The notes beneath the pieces are model-generated. The model was not told the origin of the DNA. It made no database searches and was given only the letters and a program-made list of their open reading frames with translations. DNA of 64,000 nt from Terriglobia bacterium (GTDB lineage Bacteria; Acidobacteriota; Terriglobia; Bryobacterales; Bryobacteraceae). The stretch lies in the NCBI GenBank assembly GCA_021325235.1, contig JAJPHN010000040.1:124001-188000 (forward strand), written 5' to 3'. The stretch's first letter is position 1, and every line of letters begins with the position of its first letter. Of the stretch, positions 60,772 through 64,000 are shown in pieces. The position numbers were made by a program, and so were the translations under genes.

Positions 60772-61680
60772 CTAGTACGCCGGGTACGTCAGGCCTTCCT
60801 CGCGCAGCGCGGCGAGTGTCTCGGCTATCGGCAGCTTGCGCCCTTTCTTCGCGGCCAGCACCATACCCTGATCCGCCGGACTCTCCCCGAGGTACACATC
60901 GAACAGCGTGAACCATCGCGCCACCTCGTCCACCGGCTGCCGGAGCACCGTATTGGCATCGAGCAGCGGCACAATATACGGCAGCCCCTCAAATTCCGGC
61001 GCGTCACGCAGATCCGCTCCGAACAGCTCTTTGCTCTGCGCCAGAAAGCCGGCTTTGAGCGCGAAAGCACCGTCCAGCATGCCCTGCAGACTACTTTTCT
61101 CGATCAGCTCGCGCATCGCCGGATTCCGCAGCGCCCGCTTCGGAATCGCCACTTCCGGCGCCTTCGTGGCGGGGTCCGGCTTTACAAATATTGCTGTGAA
61201 TCCGCCGTGTCCCAGAAAGAGTTCCCGCTGCTCTCTGCCGCGCCTATAAAGGAACCAGTAGCAGTAATTCGGCTTGCCTTCGCTATGGTCGTAGGCGCGC
61301 CGCCCTTCCTGCAGCTCCTTCACATACGCCATGTCCGGCAAGGCAGGCATCGCTTCTCCCGGCCTCCGGCTCAGCCCAAAAACCGGATTGAACTCCTTCG
61401 CCGTCTTGATGAACGGTTTGAGCAGATCCGGATGCAGCGCTTTCATCTGCAGAAACTGCTCACAGCAGAGTTCCTGCCGGGCCAACTTCTCTGCGAATAC
61501 ATCCAGAAAGCGCAGAATCCACATACGCTGCTTCTGCCGCATGGGAAACGAGCTCACCGGCATCCAGTACAGCTGGCAGACATCAAAGTCGGTCGCGCGC
61601 CGCCACGGCAGCAGATCGTGAGACTCGCTCGCCGGCGTCAGCCGCGTCCGTCTCGCTTTCAGTTCTGTCGTTTCGGGCAT
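60772..61680 (-). CDS. Unknown protein, 302 residues, related to its downstream neighbour
   Basis: No family recognised. Soluble. The block MPVSSFPMRQKQRMWILRF near residue 42 and LPYIVPLLDA...DEVARWFTLFDVYLGESPADQGMVLA near 235 match the shorter relative, motif by motif. It carries an extra middle part (FVKPDPATKAPEVAIPKRALRN). It starts with a basic tail. It lies downstream of the membrane-protein pair and could be part of the same cassette. Confidence 0.7.
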   Translation of the reverse strand: MPETTELKARRTRLTPASESHDLLPWRRATDFDVCQLYWMPVSSFPMRQKQRMWILRFLDVFAEKLARQELCCEQFLQMKALHPDLLKPFIKTAKEFNPVFGLSRRPGEAMPALPDMAYVKELQEGRRAYDHSEGKPNYCYWFLYRRGREQRELFLGHGGFTAIFVKPDPATKAPEVAIPKRALRNPAMRELIEKSSLQGMLDGAFALKAGFLAQSKELFGADLRDAPEFEGLPYIVPLLDANTVLRQPVDEVARWFTLFDVYLGESPADQGMVLAAKKGRKLPIAETLAALREEGLTYPAY

Positions 61681-61726
61681 GAGGTTCTATTTTCCACTCT
61701 GCTATCGCGAGCACGCTATATGCCGT

Positions 61727-61888
61727 TTAATCGCAGAGTGCAACACCACCAGCGGTCCGCACGCGCAAAAACCGATTGATTGCCTCGCAGGCCGGCCCGT
61801 ATCGTATGTCTGTAAATGCAAAGCCTAGCGGATATAACTCGCGGTCGTCCTTGCGCACCAGCACCAGCTGCTTCAGCATCTCGATCAC
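61727..61888 (-). pseudogene. Truncated tandem copy of the adjacent membrane-protein gene
   Basis: Beginning 10 bases after the stop of the intact gene, this frame reads LVLVRKDDRELYPLGFAFTD, then IRYGPACEAINRFL, matching the C-terminus LVLVTKSDKEFVPF...YTDVRGLDEARDAINQFL of the neighbour. The membrane half is absent. It looks like the leftover of a tandem duplication that lost its 5' part. A GTG at its front could still let it be translated. Confidence 0.6.
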
Positions 61889-61898
61889 GGCAAGCGGC

Positions 61899-62390
61899 TC
61901 AGTTTTCCGGGTGAGCGCCGAGAAACTGATTGATCGCATCGCGCGCTTCATCGAGCCCGCGAACGTCAGTGTAGTCGCTGTTGAACGGAACGAATTCCTT
62001 GTCCGATTTGGTCACCAGCACCAGGCGTTTTCCGCCTCGAAAACCGACCTGCACGACGGCCGAAGCCGCGTCATCCAATCGCATCGTTCTTTCGAGTTTC
62101 GGTTTACCGAACCAATACTCAGTCGACTTCACCGCGTTCGAACTTCTCGAAAAATCCAGACGCCAGGAGCGCGCAAGAGCGGGAAAGTTGACAGCGAAAA
62201 CGACTCCGCCAAACAGTACGACAAACAAGATCGGCGGTAGCCGATGCCACCCTCTCGACTTTATCTGTGAGAAAACGGCAAAACCAGCAAGTATGCAAAG
62301 GACCAGAATTGTTGTCCAGTAAAGGTGTTCCGGCGGTTGAAACACGGTCAGTTGATTTGGGCTGCGAACTTCGATCTGTACCGTCGGCAT
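61899..62390 (-). CDS. Small membrane protein with soluble C-terminal domain, unknown
   Basis: 163 residues. Two membrane helices, about 25-42 (TTILVLCILAGFAVFSQI) and 52-69 (LPPILFVVLFGGVVFAVNFP), then a soluble domain (RTMRLDDAASAVVQVGFRGG, LVLVTKSDKEFVPFNSD) ending in HPEN. One base separates it from the stop of the spike-like gene, so both are on one message. No family is recognised. Position and a broken paralogue next to it recall immunity-type genes, but this is inference. Confidence 0.65.
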   Translation of the reverse strand: MPTVQIEVRSPNQLTVFQPPEHLYWTTILVLCILAGFAVFSQIKSRGWHRLPPILFVVLFGGVVFAVNFPALARSWRLDFSRSSNAVKSTEYWFGKPKLERTMRLDDAASAVVQVGFRGGKRLVLVTKSDKEFVPFNSDYTDVRGLDEARDAINQFLGAHPEN

Positions 62391-62391
62391 C

Positions 62392-63108
62392 TCACATAAA
62401 TTGGTTAACGCCGATTACCAGGATCTTCTGTGTGACCGCAACCTCGTGAACCATCGTGATAGACACCTCGGGCTGTATGGCCTCGATCTTGGCGTTGATC
62501 GCGCTCAGCTTGTTATCGAGTGCTTTCGCCTGGTTATCCCAATACGTCCAACTACCGGAAATACCCGTCGTCATTACGTAAACAGGCCGTACATCGGTGT
62601 ACACGCCTACGAAACTCGAGAAGAGCTCCGAGTAAAACACCGTGATGTGGTGAAAATCCGCATGGAACCCGTGCTGCTCAATGAAGTTCTGGATCGAGTG
62701 CAGATACGTCACCGGCTCTTCTACGACCTGATTATCTTTGTGCTGAACCGTGTGCGTGCCCACGAACGTCTCGTCGGTCGGCCCAACATTCATCGTATGT
62801 GTCGCGCCGTACGTCGTCTCGCTGTAATTCCCGCCCGTCGTCTCCGTCTTATTCACGCCGACCTTCTCGATCTGGTTCTGCCCGATCTGGTGACTCCGGT
62901 TCTGCGTGATGCGCGTCGATTCGTTCCCGTTCAATTGCCGGTCGCGGTTGCCAAAGACGAGATTCGTGTCCACGCCGTTCGTACCCGCCAGCGCGCCCAC
63001 ACTCGCAATCGCGCCATAGCTCAACGAAGCCGGCGGCGCCAGATTCCTGTCCGTCACCGGATCCTTCACCACCGTTGCCGTCTTGTTCGCCGCGTCAAAT
63101 ACCGACAT
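62392..63108 (-). CDS. Free-standing protein with VgrG-needle-like repeats
   Basis: 238 residues. After an Ala-rich N-terminus, residues about 50-125 form a ladder of short beta repeats (NRDRQLNGNESTRITQNRSH, IGQNQIEKVGVNKTETTGGN, TYGATHTMNVGPTDETFVG), the pattern of the C-terminal triple-stranded needle of VgrG/gp5. The gp27 and OB-fold parts of VgrG are missing. A C-terminal helix (QAKALDNKLSAINAKIEAI) may form a coiled coil. Start MSVFDAANKTATVV is chosen over an ATG 15 codons upstream. It probably trimerises; whether it is secreted or tied to a type VI-like device is open. It lies downstream of dapD on the same strand. Confidence 0.65.
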   Translation of the reverse strand: MSVFDAANKTATVVKDPVTDRNLAPPASLSYGAIASVGALAGTNGVDTNLVFGNRDRQLNGNESTRITQNRSHQIGQNQIEKVGVNKTETTGGNYSETTYGATHTMNVGPTDETFVGTHTVQHKDNQVVEEPVTYLHSIQNFIEQHGFHADFHHITVFYSELFSSFVGVYTDVRPVYVMTTGISGSWTYWDNQAKALDNKLSAINAKIEAIQPEVSITMVHEVAVTQKILVIGVNQFM

Positions 63109-63165
63109 GTGCGCCTCGCTCCCAGTATCGTAAATACCTCGGAATCGGCACAATCGCCCGGAGTA

Positions 63166-64000
63166 CTAATTCATCAGCTCCGATAGCACGAACTCGCCCA
63201 GATTCGGATCGTCCCGGTATCCGGCGATCACCGGCACATTCGCCAGCAGCCCGGAACCCACACCCGCGCCCTTGTCCAGAAACCGTGCGCCCGCCACCAC
63301 CACCGCCATCGGCGGCACAATCAAACTCCCGCCCGGCGCGCTGCGATGCGTCTCCTTCCGCCGCGGATCGTACAGCACGCTCTGCCGCGTCAACACCACA
63401 CCCGCCGCAATCACCGCCCCCGCGCTCACCAGCACGCCGTCATACACTCCCGACTGCCCGCCCAGAATCGCATCATCCCCGATGATCGTCGGCAGCATCT
63501 CAATCGGCTGCATCACACCGCCGATCTGCACGCCCGGGTTAATCGCGACACGCTTGCCGATTCGCGTGCACGCACCAATCGAGCAATGCGAATCGATCGT
63601 GCTCGCTTCATCCACATACACCCCGATGTTCACGAACGACGGCGGCAGGCAAACCACACCGCGAGCGAGATAACAGCCATCGCGAATCGTGCTTCCGCCG
63701 GGAACCCGCACCGCCTCTTCGAGCGAAAAGCGGCGCACCGGCATCGTGTCATATTCGAACGAGGTTGACTGGAGTTCCGCAGACGTATCGATCAGGTGCC
63801 CGAAACGTGCGTGCAGCACAATCCCCTTCCGCACCCATCCGTTCACCTGCCATCTGCCATTGATCAGATCGACGGCACGTGCACGCCCCGCATTCAGCTC
63901 CGCACGAAAATCCGCCAGCAGTTCGACGATCGCGTCCGTGCGCCTGGCGTACGAGTCTTCAAAAACCTGTTCAATCCGGCTGCGCAGTTCCGAAAGCGCG
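63166..64000 (-). CDS. dapD: Tetrahydrodipicolinate N-succinyltransferase, start outside the window
   Basis: Lysine/diaminopimelate synthesis enzyme that succinylates tetrahydrodipicolinate. WQVNGWVRKGIVLHARFG, PGGSTIRDGCYLARGVVCLPPSFVNIG, YVDEASTIDSHCSIGACTRIGKRVAINPGVQIGGV and the later hexapeptide repeats show the left-handed beta-helix transferase. The frame stays open to the window end with a helical N-domain (ELRSRIEQVFEDSYARR), so the 5' end is missing. Last part of the neighbouring DAP pathway region. Confidence 0.9.
   Translation of the reverse strand, partial: ALSELRSRIEQVFEDSYARRTDAIVELLADFRAELNAGRARAVDLINGRWQVNGWVRKGIVLHARFGHLIDTSAELQSTSFEYDTMPVRRFSLEEAVRVPGGSTIRDGCYLARGVVCLPPSFVNIGVYVDEASTIDSHCSIGACTRIGKRVAINPGVQIGGVMQPIEMLPTIIGDDAILGGQSGVYDGVLVSAGAVIAAGVVLTRQSVLYDPRRKETHRSAPGGSLIVPPMAVVVAGARFLDKGAGVGSGLLANVPVIAGYRDDPNLGEFVLSELMN

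Noticed and set aside
62392-63108. Full VgrG or phage baseplate protein
   Set aside because: Only needle-like repeats are present; the gp27-like and OB-fold domains are missing, and no phage or Tss genes are near.
1-64000. CRISPR arrays, tRNA or rRNA genes, insertion sequences, prophage or integrative elements
   Set aside because: No regularly spaced repeats, cloverleaf-like intergenic stretches, transposase or integrase motifs were seen in reading the intergenic regions and frames.

Overview
The window is a GC-rich chromosomal segment from a Gram-negative bacterium, most likely an acidobacterium of the Solibacter/Bryobacter type. That assignment is an inference. It rests on an Oar-like TonB receptor with a carboxypeptidase-regulatory N-domain, a Ser/Thr kinase carrying a TolB-like domain and TPRs, Tat-exported Gfo/Idh and aldo/keto reductases, a futalosine-pathway menaquinone gene (mqnD), bacterial Ku, DUF72 and DUF3011 proteins, and a PIG-L deacetylase with a long C-terminal extension. 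I found no tRNA, rRNA, insertion sequence, prophage or CRISPR array.

0-20 kb: an AddAB-like helicase/nuclease pair (minus strand), a secreted type I phosphodiesterase, and a plus-strand run of ntrY, ntrX, a TIGR01777 epimerase and a predicted beta-barrel protein. Two tandem aldo/keto reductases and a zinc-ribbon micro-protein lie opposite a Ser/Thr kinase. A minus-strand operon then encodes cytochrome b, a molybdopterin oxidoreductase, DUF72 and Ku.

20-39 kb: ATP-grasp and polysaccharide deacetylase genes, a GH39 glycosidase, a secreted MsrA, a PIG-L/ThuA-like giant protein, a duplicated DUF3011 protein, an FAH-family enzyme, an orphan FliN, a Gfo/Idh oxidoreductase, an OmpR-type two-component pair, an acyl-lipid desaturase, a HEAT-repeat protein, mqnD, a degenerate receiver-Hpt protein, ComF and an HNH nuclease.

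39-59 kb: a TetR repressor faces a flavin monooxygenase across twin palindromic operators. A tightly overlapped exopolysaccharide operon follows, read on the minus strand as wza, wzc, wzx, GT4, polymerase, GT4, wbaP. Upstream of it lie a large TonB-dependent receptor, a vapBC pair with its own palindrome, Lon and a HtrA protease with a good terminator.

60-64 kb: the least ordinary part. It holds two related proteins of unknown function, a truncated tandem copy of a small membrane protein next to its intact version, and a free-standing protein whose repeats resemble the needle of VgrG spikes. The cluster sits directly downstream of a dapD gene that runs off the window. I regard it as the best candidate for an undescribed system, possibly an orphan effector/immunity-like cassette. 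No secretion apparatus is visible nearby.
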